64,000 nucleotides of DNA from Actinophytocola xanthii (GCF_001921205.1 NZ_MSIE01000019.1:61774-125773); one strand, 5' to 3'. Positions 41,071 through 51,150 are shown, counted from the stretch's first letter. Notes: generated by a model not told the origin, from the sequence alone. Translations and numbers: made by a program.

Positions 41071-42174
41071 GTGAACCTGACCGCACTGCGGGAGACGCTC
41101 GACCACCAGGGACCGTTCGCGTCGGTCCACCTGGACGCGAGCCACGACACCGAGGACGCCGCCAAGCAGGCCGAGCTGCGCTGGCGGGCCGTTCGCGAGG
41201 AGCTCGCCGGGCGGCACACCCCGGAGTCGACGCTCGGCGCCCTCGAGGGTGCTCTCGACCGGCCGCCACCGGTTGGCCGGGCCGGACGCCTGCTCGTCGC
41301 TGCCGGCGACACGGTCCTGGTCGACGAGTACCTGCCCAGCCCGCCGCCGACGCCGATGGTGCGCGTCTCCGAGCTTCCCTACCTGCTGCCGCTCGCCGAC
41401 TGGGGCCACCGCGGCGTGCCGCATGTCGTGGTCTCCGCGGACCGGACCGGCGCCGACCTGCTGGCCGTGGACCGCGACGGGACCGAGCACGCCGAGGACG
41501 TCGCCGGCCAGGAGTTCCCGGTCCACAAGGTCAGGGGCGGCGGGATGGCACACCACAACATCCAGAGCAACGCCGAGGAGAACGCTCGACGGAACATCGT
41601 CGAGGCGGCCGAGGAGGCCACCCGCCTCGTCCAGCGCATCGAAGCCGAGCTGCTCGTGCTGGTCGGCGACCCCGAGTCGCGCAGCCAGCTGCGCGAGGCG
41701 CTGCCGGACAAGCTCCGGCGTACCGTCACCGTCGCCGAGATCGAGCACAACCGGACCAGCGACCCCGACCACGACACCGTGGACCAGGACGTGGCGAACC
41801 TGATCGCGCAGCGTCGGCGCGCCGAGCGCGACGAGGTCCTCGATCGGTTCGGCGAGGCCGGCGGGCACGGGCTCGCCGTGCAGGGGCTGCGGGACACCAC
41901 CGCGGCACTGCGCGAGGGCAAGGTGGACGTCCTGCTGGTCGACGCCCGCACGATCGGCGACGCGACAGTGCTGGTGGGAAGCGAACCGAACATGGTCGCC
42001 GTCGACCGCGAGGACCTGCACCGGGTCGGTGTCTCCGAGCGGATCGCCGCCCGCGCCGACGAGGCGCTGCCCGCGGCCGCGCTCGCGGTGGGCGCGCGGG
42101 TGGTCGCGGCGACCGGGGACGAGCCGCGTCTCGACCTGGCCGGCGGCGTCGGCGCCCTCCTCCGCTACACCTGA
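41071..42174 (+). CDS. Vms1/baeRF-family ribosome-associated protein
   Basis: 367 aa, with AGGAGG before ATG. The bacterial eRF1-like fold is shown by the N-terminal LVAAGDTVLVDEYLPSP segment, a central HKVRGGGMAHHNIQ loop (a GGQ-like stretch is replaced by GGGM) and the C-terminal LLVDARTIGDATVLVG domain. Homologues (Rv2629-like) are induced in dormancy or stress and may act on stalled ribosomes as peptidyl-tRNA hydrolases; no residue here proves catalysis. Third gene of the probable stress operon. Confidence 0.8.
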   Translation: MNLTALRETLDHQGPFASVHLDASHDTEDAAKQAELRWRAVREELAGRHTPESTLGALEGALDRPPPVGRAGRLLVAAGDTVLVDEYLPSPPPTPMVRVSELPYLLPLADWGHRGVPHVVVSADRTGADLLAVDRDGTEHAEDVAGQEFPVHKVRGGGMAHHNIQSNAEENARRNIVEAAEEATRLVQRIEAELLVLVGDPESRSQLREALPDKLRRTVTVAEIEHNRTSDPDHDTVDQDVANLIAQRRRAERDEVLDRFGEAGGHGLAVQGLRDTTAALREGKVDVLLVDARTIGDATVLVGSEPNMVAVDREDLHRVGVSERIAARADEALPAAALAVGARVVAATGDEPRLDLAGGVGALLRYT

Positions 42175-42486
42175 TCCCGACCGCTCGCGGAACACTACGA
42201 CGGTGCGACCAGCACGAGCCCGATCGACGCCGACAGTCCTCTTAGGAGGCACCGCGCGGCACCTCGGTTCGGCCCGTGGACTGCTCGGAGCAGGTCGACG
42301 TCATGCTCGGGCACACCAGCGCCCGAATGCAGGCCTGCCCGGGCAGGCTCCCCCAAACGCCGCGCCGACCACGGGCCGTGAATGCATCGTGATTCAGATC
42401 ACACACATTTCCCGGGCGATTCGGTACGTGGCCGTGCTGGTCGCCGCTCTGTTCAGTGTTGGGGCGGACAGGGGGGAAACGTCCTC
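42175..42486. other. 312-base non-coding region before the LuxR-type gene
   Basis: It contains a palindromic CRP-like site (42388-42403) and a GC-poor stretch just before the regulator start. No gene of convincing codon use was seen; the longer open frames here overlap the regulator in the wrong frame. Confidence 0.5.
42388..42403. promoter_or_regulatory. CRP/GlxR-family binding site
   Basis: CGTGATTCAGATCACA matches 9 of 10 half-site positions of TGTGA-N6-TCACA. It lies 83 bases upstream of the LuxR-type start, so a cAMP- or related-effector regulator could control the downstream locus. The spacer TTCAGA differs from the usual GlxR core. Confidence 0.5.
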
Positions 42487-43158
42487 ATGGTCACTGGTGC
42501 CGACTTCGCCACGGGGCGACATCGCTCGCCGACGGTGGGAGTCGAGATCAAGAATGCTCTGCTGCGCAGCGGGATCGAGCGGATTCTCGGGGGAATGGGA
42601 ATCATCCCGAGAATCCGCTGTCTGACCGACCCCGGTCGAGGGGACGACCGGGACCGGGTGCTCATCGTCCTGCTGAGTGAGGTCGACGAGGACCGGGCGG
42701 TGCGGGTACGCGCCGCGCAGGAGGCTGGAGCGAAGGTGTTGTTCCTGCTCTCCGGGGACGGCGACGTCGCCGAGCTCTCCCGGGTCGGGCGGCTGGGCAC
42801 GCCGGGCACCGGCTTCCTGGCGATCGACAACCTCGACGAGCACGCGCTCCTCGACACCGTCGCACGGATGGAGCAGGACGAGGTGGCCATCCCGGGCGAG
42901 CTGGCCAGCGGCCTGCTCTCGCTGGCCGGGCGACGGGAAGCCGCGCCGCCGCGGCCCCGGCTGACCCCGCGCGAGACCGAGGCCCTCGCCCTCATGGTGG
43001 AAGGGCTGAGCAACAAGCAGATGGCGCGTCGGCTCGGTATCTCCGAGCACGGGGCCAAGCGGCTCGTCGCCAACATCCTCGCCAAGCTCGACTGCGGCAA
43101 CCGGACGCTTGCCGTGGCCAGGGCTCTGCGCGAGGGGCTGCACCACAAGCAGCACTAG
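42487..43158 (+). CDS. LuxR-type regulator with degenerate N-terminal receiver
   Basis: 223 aa from ATG 42487. Residues about 155-215 are a LuxR HTH (LTPRETEALALMVEGLSNKQ, MARRLGISEHGAKRLVANIL). The N-terminal 140 residues resemble a response-regulator fold (VLIVLLSEVDEDRAV) but lack an obvious phospho-acceptor Asp in the usual place. It is 27 bases before the acyl-CoA carboxylase genes and in the same direction, so it probably regulates them or is co-transcribed. Confidence 0.82.
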   Translation: MVTGADFATGRHRSPTVGVEIKNALLRSGIERILGGMGIIPRIRCLTDPGRGDDRDRVLIVLLSEVDEDRAVRVRAAQEAGAKVLFLLSGDGDVAELSRVGRLGTPGTGFLAIDNLDEHALLDTVARMEQDEVAIPGELASGLLSLAGRREAAPPRPRLTPRETEALALMVEGLSNKQMARRLGISEHGAKRLVANILAKLDCGNRTLAVARALREGLHHKQH

Positions 43159-43185
43159 CCGAACAGGCACAACGGGGGGAAGCAG

Positions 43186-44823
43186 ATGGTTGGCAACGGC
43201 GGATCACCCGCGCGCGGAGCGCTGGCAGGCGACGGCGACACCGACCTGCCCGACGACCCGTTCCTGGTCACCGACGACATGCGCGGCCGCACCGGCGAGC
43301 TCGCGGCGCTGCGGGAGCGGGTCAGGTCGGGCCCGAGCCGGGCGGCGACCGAGGCGCAGCACGCCCGCGGCAAGCTCACGGTCTGGGAGCGACTCGACGA
43401 GCTGCTCGACCCCGGCTCGTTCGTGGAGCTGGAGGGCCTGCGCCGGCACCGGGCGACGGGGTTCGGCATCGAGCACCGCCGACCGCCCGGCGACGGCGTC
43501 GTCACCGGTTGGGGCACTGTGGACGGTCGGAAGGTCTTCGTCTACGCCCACGACTTCCGGGTGTTCGGCGGCTCCCTCGGGGAGGCGCACGCCCAGAAGA
43601 TCCACCGGGTGATGGACCTCGCCGAGGCGGCCGGCGTGCCGCTGGTCGGGCTGAACGACGGCGCCGGCGCACGCATCCAGGAGGGCGTCACCGGTCTCGC
43701 CGGCTTCGGCGGCATCTTCCGGCGCATCGTGCGCTCCTCCGGCGTCATCCCGCAGATCAGCGTGATCCTCGGCCCCTGCGCGGGGGGCGCCGCCTACTCG
43801 CCGGCGCTCGGCGACTTCGTGTTCATCGTCCGCCGGACCGGGCAGATGTTCGTGACCGGGCCGGACGTGGTCAAGGCGGTCACAGCCGAGGACGTCACCC
43901 ACGAGAGCCTCGGCGGCGCCGACGTCCACGCGCGACAGTCGGGTGTCGCCGCCTTCGCCTACGACGACGAGGTCACCTGCCTACGGGAGGTGCGCCACCT
44001 GCTCTCCCTGCTGCCGGCCAACAACCGGGAGCTGCCGCCGCGGCTACCCACCGCGGACCCGGCCGACCGGCCCTGCCCCGTCCTGCTCGACCTGGTCCCG
44101 GCCGAGCAGTCCCGGCCCTACGACATGCGCGCGGTGTTGGCCGAGCTGGTCGACGACGGCGACCTGTTCGACTACCACCAGCACTGGGCGACCAACGTGG
44201 TCTGTGCCTTCGCCCGACTGGGCGGTCAGGTCGTCGGGCTGGTGGCGAACAACCCCATGGTGCTCGCCGGCGTGCTGGACGTCGACGCCTCGCAGAAGGC
44301 GGCGCGGTTCGTGCACACCTGCGACGCGTTCAACATCCCGCTGGTCACGCTGGTCGACGTGCCCGGGTTCCTGCCGGGTACCGCGCAGGAGCACGGCGGC
44401 ATCATCCGGCACGGGGCGAAGTTGCTCTACGCCTACTGCGCGGCGACCGTGCCGAGGGTGCAGGTGATCCTGCGCAAGGCCTACGGCGGGGCCTACATCG
44501 TCATGGACTCCCGGTCCATCGGCGCCGACCTGTCCTTCGCCTGGCCCAGCAACGAGATCGCCGTGATGGGCGCCGAGGGCGCGGCGAACGTCATCTTCCG
44601 CAAGGAGATCGCCGCGGCGGACGACCCCGACGCGGTGTTCCGCGCGCGGGTCGCCGAGTACCGGGACACGTTGATGAGCCCGTACCACGCGGCCGAACGG
44701 GGCCTCGTCGACGACGTCATCGACCCGCGGGACACCCGCCGGGTCCTGGTCGAGGCCCTCGACGTGCTGCGGGACAAGCACGTGCCGGCCGAGCACCGCA
44801 AACACGGGAACCCGCCGTTCTGA
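43186..44823 (+). CDS. Acyl-CoA carboxylase carboxyltransferase (beta) subunit
   Basis: 545 aa. Crotonase-fold carboxyltransferase hallmarks: GLNDGAGARIQEG, GPCAGGAAYSPALGDF in the first half and LVDVPGFLPGTAQEHGGIIR in the second, with KAYGGAYIVMDS. It is a PccB/AccD-type subunit, transferring CO2 from biotin to acetyl- or propionyl-CoA. The biotin-carboxylase partner (alpha) is not in the window and must come from elsewhere. It is followed directly by an epsilon-subunit gene. It could supply malonyl- or methylmalonyl-CoA extender units to the acyl carrier protein locus downstream. Confidence 0.93.
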   Translation: MVGNGGSPARGALAGDGDTDLPDDPFLVTDDMRGRTGELAALRERVRSGPSRAATEAQHARGKLTVWERLDELLDPGSFVELEGLRRHRATGFGIEHRRPPGDGVVTGWGTVDGRKVFVYAHDFRVFGGSLGEAHAQKIHRVMDLAEAAGVPLVGLNDGAGARIQEGVTGLAGFGGIFRRIVRSSGVIPQISVILGPCAGGAAYSPALGDFVFIVRRTGQMFVTGPDVVKAVTAEDVTHESLGGADVHARQSGVAAFAYDDEVTCLREVRHLLSLLPANNRELPPRLPTADPADRPCPVLLDLVPAEQSRPYDMRAVLAELVDDGDLFDYHQHWATNVVCAFARLGGQVVGLVANNPMVLAGVLDVDASQKAARFVHTCDAFNIPLVTLVDVPGFLPGTAQEHGGIIRHGAKLLYAYCAATVPRVQVILRKAYGGAYIVMDSRSIGADLSFAWPSNEIAVMGAEGAANVIFRKEIAAADDPDAVFRARVAEYRDTLMSPYHAAERGLVDDVIDPRDTRRVLVEALDVLRDKHVPAEHRKHGNPPF

Positions 44824-45053
44824 TGGACATCCGCATCGTGCGGGGAGCACCCGACGACCACGATCTCGCCGCTCTGCTCATCGCCCTGCTCGCGCTCACC
44901 CCGACCGCTCGGGCACCCGAGCCCGCCCCGCGCCCAGGCTGGACGACCCGGGCCGTGCCCTACGCCTCGCCCCGCTCGTGGCGGGGACGGCCCGGTGGCG
45001 CGGGACCGCGGTGGGAGCCGAGCCCTCGACCAGGACAGGAAGCCCACGGATGA
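44823..45053 (+). CDS. Acyl-CoA carboxylase epsilon subunit
   Basis: 76 aa, start overlapping the beta-subunit stop by one base (TGATG). The N-terminus MDIRIVRGAPDDHDLAALL matches the epsilon-subunit family, a small stabilising partner of actinobacterial acyl-CoA carboxylases. The middle is Pro- and Ala-rich and variable; the C-terminus (RSWRGRPGGAGPRWEPS) has the conserved WR tail. Its presence confirms that the beta subunit is a working carboxylase and not a decarboxylase relative. Confidence 0.85.
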   Translation: MDIRIVRGAPDDHDLAALLIALLALTPTARAPEPAPRPGWTTRAVPYASPRSWRGRPGGAGPRWEPSPRPGQEAHG

Positions 45054-46276
45054 CCCACACGACCTCCGCCGCCACGCCCACGGCAACGCCGACGCTGCCC
45101 AGGACCACCGTCGTCCTCCTCGCCGCGGCGGTCGGCTCGGTGATCGCGAACCTCTACTACGCCCAACCGCTCGAGCACACGCTCGCCCGCGCGTTCGAGG
45201 TCTCCGACCGCGCCCTCGGCCTCGCCATGACGCTCATCCTCGTCGGCTACGCCGTCGGCCTGGCCACCCTGGTCCCGCTCGGGGACCTGCTCGAACGGCG
45301 TCGGTTGATGGTGCCGATGCTGGCGGTCAACGTCGCCGGGCTGGTCGCGATGGCCACCGCGACCGGGTACGCCGTGTTCGTCGTCGCCGCGGCCCTGGTC
45401 GGCGTGACCGCCGTCGCGGTCCAGGTCATGGTGCCGTTCGCGGCCGAGCTGGCGCCGCCGGAGCGGCGGGGCCGCGTCATCGGGACGGTGATGAGCGGGT
45501 TGCTCGTCGGCGTGCTGCTCTCCCGCACCGTGGCCGGGCTGGTCTCCGGTGCGGCCGGCTGGCGGGCGGTGTTCTGGTTCGCCGCGGCGCTGACCGCCCT
45601 GGTGACCGTTCTGCTGTGGTGGCGCCTGCCGGTCGTGCAGCCCCGCGTGCGCATGCGCTACCCCGCCCTGCTCGGCTCGGTCCTCGCGCTGGTGCGGGAG
45701 GAACCGGTCCTGCGGCGCCGGATGCTCTACGGCGGCCTGTGCTTCGCCTCCTTCAACGCGTTCTGGACCGCGTCGGCGTTCATGCTGGCCGGCGCGCCCT
45801 ACCGGTGGACCACCACCGCGATCGGGCTCTTCGCCCTGGTCGGCGTGGCCGGAGCGCTCGGCGCACGCCTCGCCGGGCGCCTGGTGGACCGGGGCCACGC
45901 GTCCCGGGCCATGCCGGTCTTCCTGCTGGCCACCGCGTTGTCCTTCGGCCTGATCGCGCTCGGGCAGCACTGGCTCGCCGCGCTGGTCGTCGGCGTCGTG
46001 GTCATGGACCTGGCCAGCCAGGCCGTGCACATCAGCAACCAGAACGTCGTCTACGCGCTGCGACCGCAGGCCCGCAGCCGGATCAACACGGCGTACATGA
46101 CCTCGTACTTCGTCGCGGGCTCGGTCGGCAGTGGACTGTCGGCCGTGGTCTACCCGGTGTTCGGCTGGACGGGGGTCGGCGTCCTCGGCTTCGCCCTGCC
46201 GGCGCTCGCCGCGCTCACCTGGTTCGCCCGCGACAGCAAGGGTTCACACACAGCACACCAAGGGGGACAACGATGA
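45050..46276 (+). CDS. MFS transporter, probable exporter
   Basis: 408 aa, twelve membrane segments. Motif A variant LVPLGDLLERRRL after the second segment and SGLLVGVLLSRTVAG (antiporter motif C-like region) fit the drug:H+ antiporters. The start overlaps the epsilon-subunit stop (ATGA), so it belongs to the carboxylase transcript and probably exports the product of this locus. Confidence 0.88.
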   Translation: MTHTTSAATPTATPTLPRTTVVLLAAAVGSVIANLYYAQPLEHTLARAFEVSDRALGLAMTLILVGYAVGLATLVPLGDLLERRRLMVPMLAVNVAGLVAMATATGYAVFVVAAALVGVTAVAVQVMVPFAAELAPPERRGRVIGTVMSGLLVGVLLSRTVAGLVSGAAGWRAVFWFAAALTALVTVLLWWRLPVVQPRVRMRYPALLGSVLALVREEPVLRRRMLYGGLCFASFNAFWTASAFMLAGAPYRWTTTAIGLFALVGVAGALGARLAGRLVDRGHASRAMPVFLLATALSFGLIALGQHWLAALVVGVVVMDLASQAVHISNQNVVYALRPQARSRINTAYMTSYFVAGSVGSGLSAVVYPVFGWTGVGVLGFALPALAALTWFARDSKGSHTAHQGGQR

Positions 46277-47835
46277 CGGACCTGGCAACGAGCGTCCGGC
46301 CCACCGAGCAGGACGTCGACCGGCGGATGCGCGCGGGACGGGCGGTGCGGCGCGAGGCGGCCCACCGGGACTACCCGGAGACCCCGCCCGCCCACCCGAC
46401 CAACGGCGAGGAGCGGGACTACCCGTACCTGGCGAGCTACTCCAAGGGCCTGCCGCACAACGACCTCGGCGAGGTCGACCGCGCCGCCTACCACGCGCTG
46501 CTGCGTGCCGTGCGCACCGGCCGACCGCGCGACTTCGAGGAGATCCCGCTCGCGCGTCCGGACGCGCGCAAGCTGCTCGGCCCGCAGGGCGGCCTCGCCC
46601 TCGACCTCATGGGCCCGGACTCGCACACGTTGGTCGTGCCGCCGGCGCCACGCATGGACGGCCCCCAAGCGGCGGCCGAGATGGCCGAGCTGTACTGGAT
46701 GGCGTTACTCCGCGAGGTGAGGTTCACCGAGTTCGAGACCTCGCCGCTGGCCGCCGCGGCCGCCGCCGACCTGTCCACCTACTCCGGCTACCAGGGGCCG
46801 AAGGAGGGCGGGACGGTCACCCCGCGCACCCTGTTCCGCGGGGACACCCCCGCTGACCGGGTCGGCCCGTTCGTCTCCCAGTTCCTGCTACAGCCCGTGC
46901 AGTACGGGTGCTCGAGGATCGAGCAGCGGATCGACACCGTCGAGCCGGGCGTGGACTACGGGACAACCTTCGACGAGTGGCTGGCCATCCAGCGCGGCGC
47001 CCCCCGCCAGACGCGGCGGGACTTCGTCAACACCAGGTACATTCAGACCCCGCGCGACCTCGGCCACTACACCCACTTCGACGTGCTGTACCAGCCGTAC
47101 CTGTACGCCGCGCTCATCCTGCTCGGCAGGCCCGACCACCCGGTGGGCGTGCAGGACCCCGGCAATCCCTACCTCCGGTCGGCCAACCAGGTCGGCTTCC
47201 CCACCTTCGGCACGCCGCACCTGATCACCGCGCTGGCGGAGGTGTCGCTGCGGGCGATCAAGCACACCGAGTTCCAGCAGTTCTTCGTGCACCGCAGGCT
47301 GCGCCCGGAGGCGTTCGGCGGTCGCGTCGAGGTCCAGCTTGCCCGGGATCCGCACCGCTATGACGAGATCATCCACCGCGACATCCTCGAGTCGGAGGCG
47401 GTGGACCGGACCAGGACCCGCTACGGCACGGCGCTGCTGCCCCAGGGCTTTCCCGAGGGTTCCCCGATGAGCCCGGCGTACCAGAGTGGACACTCCACTG
47501 TCGCCGGCGCCTGCGTCACCGTGCTCAAGGCCTGGTTCGACGAGCGGGCGGCGATCCTCGACCCGGTCGTGCCGAGCGCCGACGGCACCAGGCTCGTCCC
47601 CTACACCGGCTCGGACGCCGACCGGATGACCGTCGGCGGCGAGCTGAACAAGCTGGCCGCGAACATCGGCGCCGGTCGCGCCACGGCCGGCGTGCACTAC
47701 CGGACCGACAACACCGAGGCCTACGAGCTCGGCGAGACCATCGCGATCCGGATGCTGCGCCAGCAGAAGCCGACCTTTCTCGAGGACGGCGGCTTCACCC
47801 TGACCCGGTTCGACGGCACCACCGTCACGATCTGA
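46273..47835 (+). CDS. Vanadium-dependent haloperoxidase
   Basis: 520 aa, start inside the MFS stop. Vanadate-binding residues of the PAP2/VHPO core are visible: K330 in IKHTEFQQFFVHRRLRPEA, Ser405-Gly406-His407 in YQSGHSTVAGA, and the distal Arg/His in IGAGRATAGVHYRTDN. No signal peptide. Haloperoxidases use H2O2 to oxidise bromide or chloride, halogenating or cyclising electron-rich substrates; the acid phosphatase relatives share the same centre, but length and flanks favour a haloperoxidase. It could tailor the product of this locus. Confidence 0.9.
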   Translation: MTDLATSVRPTEQDVDRRMRAGRAVRREAAHRDYPETPPAHPTNGEERDYPYLASYSKGLPHNDLGEVDRAAYHALLRAVRTGRPRDFEEIPLARPDARKLLGPQGGLALDLMGPDSHTLVVPPAPRMDGPQAAAEMAELYWMALLREVRFTEFETSPLAAAAAADLSTYSGYQGPKEGGTVTPRTLFRGDTPADRVGPFVSQFLLQPVQYGCSRIEQRIDTVEPGVDYGTTFDEWLAIQRGAPRQTRRDFVNTRYIQTPRDLGHYTHFDVLYQPYLYAALILLGRPDHPVGVQDPGNPYLRSANQVGFPTFGTPHLITALAEVSLRAIKHTEFQQFFVHRRLRPEAFGGRVEVQLARDPHRYDEIIHRDILESEAVDRTRTRYGTALLPQGFPEGSPMSPAYQSGHSTVAGACVTVLKAWFDERAAILDPVVPSADGTRLVPYTGSDADRMTVGGELNKLAANIGAGRATAGVHYRTDNTEAYELGETIAIRMLRQQKPTFLEDGGFTLTRFDGTTVTI

Positions 47836-47844
47836 GGAGTACCG

Positions 47845-48843
47845 ATGCCACGACCGACACCGGGGCGACGCCCCCTGGGCAGGCAGGGGCTGATGGTCTC
47901 GTCGATGGGCCTGGGCTGCATGGGGATGTCGTTCGGGTACGGGAAGGTCGACGAACGACAGGCGGTGGCGACGATCGACCGCGCGCTGGAGCTCGGCGTC
48001 ACCTTCCTCGACACCTCCGACCACTATGGACCAAGGACGAACGAGGAGCTGCTTGGCCGGGCACTGGCCGGCCGGCGCGACGAGGTCCAGCTGGCCACGA
48101 AGTTCGGCTCCTACTCCCCCGACGCGCCGCCACGGGTGCCCGACGGGCGGCCAGAACACGTTCGGCGGGCGATCGACGCCTCGCTCTGGCGGCTCGGCGT
48201 CGACCACGTCGACCTGTACTACCAGCACCGGGTCGACCCGCAGGTGCCGATCGAGGACACCGTGGGCGCGATGGCCGAGCTGGTGACGGCGGGCAAGGTC
48301 CGGTACCTCGGGCTCAGCGAGGCGTCGGCGAGGACGATCCGCCGGGCCAACGCGGTCCACCCCATCTCCGCCGTGCAGAGCGAGTACTCGCTCTGGAGCC
48401 GGGACGTCGAGGCCGAGGTGCTCCCGGTCCTGGCCGAGCTGGGCATCGGGTTCGTGCCCTACAGCCCGCTCGGGCGCGGGTTCCTGACCGGAGCCATCGC
48501 CTCGCCCGAGGACCTCGCGCCGCAGGACTTCCGGCGCGTCGCACCTCGGTTCGCCCAGGAGAACTTCGCCCGCAACGCCGCGCTGGTGGAGCGGGTCAAG
48601 CTCGTCGCGGCGAGCCGGGGCATCACCGCGGCACAGGTGGCGCTCGCCTGGGTCGCGGCGTCGGTCCCCGGTGCGGTGGCGATCCCGGGAACGACCAAGC
48701 CGGAGCGGGTCGCGGAGAACGTGGCCGCGTTGGAGATCGAGCTCACCGAGGACGACCTCCGCGGCCTCGATGAGGCGTTCCCGCCCGGGGCGGCGCAGGG
48801 CGAGCGCTACCCGCCACCCATGATGGCCCTCCTCAACGGCTGA
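47845..48843 (+). CDS. Aldo-keto reductase
   Basis: 332 aa with GAGGAG before ATG, 9 bases after the haloperoxidase. AKR motifs: [28 protein letters not shown], and the NADPH loop [14 protein letters not shown]. It resembles the AKR11/13 group that reduces sugar or quinone-type carbonyls. A strong terminator follows, ending this transcript. It may reduce a carbonyl of the halogenated or cyclised product, but housekeeping detoxification is also possible. Confidence 0.88.
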   Translation: MPRPTPGRRPLGRQGLMVSSMGLGCMGMSFGYGKVDERQAVATIDRALELGVTFLDTSDHYGPRTNEELLGRALAGRRDEVQLATKFGSYSPDAPPRVPDGRPEHVRRAIDASLWRLGVDHVDLYYQHRVDPQVPIEDTVGAMAELVTAGKVRYLGLSEASARTIRRANAVHPISAVQSEYSLWSRDVEAEVLPVLAELGIGFVPYSPLGRGFLTGAIASPEDLAPQDFRRVAPRFAQENFARNAALVERVKLVAASRGITAAQVALAWVAASVPGAVAIPGTTKPERVAENVAALEIELTEDDLRGLDEAFPPGAAQGERYPPPMMALLNG

Positions 48844-48857
48844 GCGCCGCACGAGAA

Positions 48858-48887
48858 CAGGCCCCACGCCCGCCGGCGTGGGGCCTG
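48858..48887 (+). terminator. Strong hairpin terminator
   Basis: CAGGCCCCACGC, a 6-base loop, GCGTGGGGCCTG: a perfect 12-base GC-rich stem, 15 bases past the AKR stop. A short T-rich segment (CTTCCCTTG) follows 6 bases after it. It separates the carboxylase-haloperoxidase transcript from the AvrD transcript. Confidence 0.8.
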
Positions 48888-49054
48888 GACGTGCTTCCCT
48901 TGTAATCCACTGTAGACAGACGGAGTGGCCGGACGGCTATACCAGGAACGGCACCCTGAAAGGGCATTGTCCGCCCTTGTCCGGGGGCCTACGTTTCTGT
49001 CCCGGGGGCGGGGACGATTCCGACTGCCCGAAATCAACCAGGGGGATGTTTCTC

Positions 49055-50398
49055 GTGAGTCATGTGTTTTTGGACCGTCTGCGCGGCTTCGGTGATGCGG
49101 AGGCCGTCGTGTTCAACGGACTGTCGCACAGCTATGCCGAGCTCCTCGTCGAGGTCGACGTCTGGCGGCACCACTTCGCCGCCAACGGCGTGCGACCGGG
49201 TCGGGTGGTCGTGCTCGCGGGACCGTCGTCGCCGTACACCTGCGCGGGGCTACTCGCGCTGGTCGACCTCGGGGCGATCGTCGTGCCGCTGACCGACCTG
49301 CCACCGGCCAAACGCGCCGAGTTCCACGAGGTCGCCGAGGTCGAGGTCGTCGTCACGGTCGACGGGCACGGGAACCGGCGGTTCGAGCACACCGGACGCC
49401 GCGCCGGGCACGAGCTGTACCGCTCGCTGCGGGAGGCCGGCCGGCCGGGCCTGGTCCTGTTCAGCTCGGGAACCTCGGGGCGGAGCAAGGCCGCCGTGCT
49501 CGACTTCGCCAGGGTTCTCGCCAGATACGGACCGCCCACGCGGCCGCAGCGCATCCTGTCCTTTCTCAACCTCGACCACATCGGCGGGATCAACACCCTT
49601 CTTCACACGCTCAGCCAGGGCGGTGCGGTGGTCACCGTGGACAGCCGCACGCCCGACGGGGTGCTCGCCGCGGTCGCCGAGCACCGGGTCGAGGTGCTGC
49701 CCACCACGCCGACGTTCCTCAACATGGTGTTGATCTCCGGCGCGCTCGACCGGCACGCGACCGACTCGCTGCGGCTGGTCACCTACGGCACCGAGCCCAT
49801 GCCGCCGCTGACTCTCCAGCGGCTGGTCGCGGTCCTGCCCGGCGTCCGGTTCAAGCAGACCTACGGGCTGTCCGAACTGGGCATCCTGCCAACCCGGTCG
49901 CGCAGCGACGGCGAGCTGTGGGTCAAGCTGGGCGGCGCCGGGTTCGAGCACAAGATCGTGGACAACGTGCTCTGGATCCGCTCGGACATGGCGATGCTCG
50001 GCTACCTCAACGCGCCGGCGCCGTTCGACGAGGACGGGTTCTTCAACACCCAGGACGTCGTGGAGACCGACGGTGAGTACGTGCGGATCCTCGGGCGGCG
50101 CAGCGAGATCATCAACGTCGGCGGTGAGAAGGTCTACCCCGCGGAGGTCGAGAACGTCCTGCTGGAGATCCCGAACGTGGCCGAGGCGACGGTGTCCGGC
50201 CGGCGGAGCCCGGTGACCGGGATGGTGGTCATGGCGACGCTGCGGCTGGTGGAGCCGGAGGACGGTCGGGCGGTCTCCCGACGCGTCCGCGCGCACTGCC
50301 GGCGGCGGCTGGAGGCGTTCAAGATCCCCGCGCTGGTCGAGGTGTCGGCCGCGGACCAGCACTCCGACCGGTTCAAGAAGATCCGGGGCGCGGCATGA
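49055..50398 (+). CDS. Class I adenylate-forming (acyl-activating) enzyme
   Basis: 447 aa from GTG 49055 (AGGGGG nine bases upstream; ATG 49046 is too close). P-loop [10 protein letters not shown], then [20 protein letters not shown], and the C-terminal catalytic lysine in DRFKKIRG. It activates a carboxylic acid as the AMP ester, most likely to load the acyl carrier protein encoded two genes downstream. At 447 aa it is shorter than many acyl-CoA ligases. First gene of the AvrD operon. Confidence 0.9.
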   Translation: MSHVFLDRLRGFGDAEAVVFNGLSHSYAELLVEVDVWRHHFAANGVRPGRVVVLAGPSSPYTCAGLLALVDLGAIVVPLTDLPPAKRAEFHEVAEVEVVVTVDGHGNRRFEHTGRRAGHELYRSLREAGRPGLVLFSSGTSGRSKAAVLDFARVLARYGPPTRPQRILSFLNLDHIGGINTLLHTLSQGGAVVTVDSRTPDGVLAAVAEHRVEVLPTTPTFLNMVLISGALDRHATDSLRLVTYGTEPMPPLTLQRLVAVLPGVRFKQTYGLSELGILPTRSRSDGELWVKLGGAGFEHKIVDNVLWIRSDMAMLGYLNAPAPFDEDGFFNTQDVVETDGEYVRILGRRSEIINVGGEKVYPAEVENVLLEIPNVAEATVSGRRSPVTGMVVMATLRLVEPEDGRAVSRRVRAHCRRRLEAFKIPALVEVSAADQHSDRFKKIRGAA

Positions 50399-51150
50399 CC
50401 GCGACCAGCGTCGTCGAGAACGTCGAGCGGGTCGCGGTCGTGAGCGGGGGCAGCCGCGGCCTCGGCCGGGTGCTGGTGGAACGCCTGCTCGCCGACGGCT
50501 GGCGGGTCGCGACGTTCAGCCGCACCTCGAACTCGTTCCTGGAGCGGGTCGCGGCCCGTGCCGGGGACGCCTTCCTGTGGCAGGCGGCCGACCTGTGCGA
50601 GCCGCGGAGCCTGCGCGCGTTCGTCACCGCGGTCACCCGCCGGTTCGGGCGGGTCGACCTGCTCGTCAACAACGCCGGCGTCCTGCACACCGAGCTGCTG
50701 CTGACGACCTCGGCCGAGCGGATCGACTCCCTGGTGTCGGCGAACCTTGTCGCGCCGATCACGCTCGCCCAGGCCTGCGCCAGGGCCATGAGCCGCCACG
50801 GCGGCGGCGGCACGATCGTCAACGTCTCGTCGATCAACGCGCTGCGCGGGCACCGCGGCGTGTCGGTGTACTCGGCGGCGAAGGCGGGCCTGGACGGCTT
50901 CAGCCGCAGCCTCGCCCGCGAGCTCGGCACGCTCAACATCCGCGTCAACTCGGTCGTGCCCGGGTTCTTCGCCACCGACATGACCGACGGGGTCACCGAG
51001 GAGAACCGGGAACGCATCCAACGCCGCACGCCGCTCGGTCGGCTCGCGGACATCAACGAGGTCGCGGACGCGACGCTGTTCCTGTGCTCGCCGTCCGCGT
51101 CGTTCATCACCGGCCAGACAGTCGTCGTCGACGGAGGAATCACATGCTGA
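50395..51150 (+). CDS. FabG-like 3-oxoacyl-ACP reductase / SDR
   Basis: 251 aa, coupled by ATGA overlap to the acyl-activating gene. [13 protein letters not shown] at the N-terminus, [26 protein letters not shown] and the terminal [12 protein letters not shown] give a classical ketoreductase. Beside an acyl carrier protein it probably reduces a beta-ketoacyl-ACP. Confidence 0.9.
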   Translation: MTATSVVENVERVAVVSGGSRGLGRVLVERLLADGWRVATFSRTSNSFLERVAARAGDAFLWQAADLCEPRSLRAFVTAVTRRFGRVDLLVNNAGVLHTELLLTTSAERIDSLVSANLVAPITLAQACARAMSRHGGGGTIVNVSSINALRGHRGVSVYSAAKAGLDGFSRSLARELGTLNIRVNSVVPGFFATDMTDGVTEENRERIQRRTPLGRLADINEVADATLFLCSPSASFITGQTVVVDGGITC

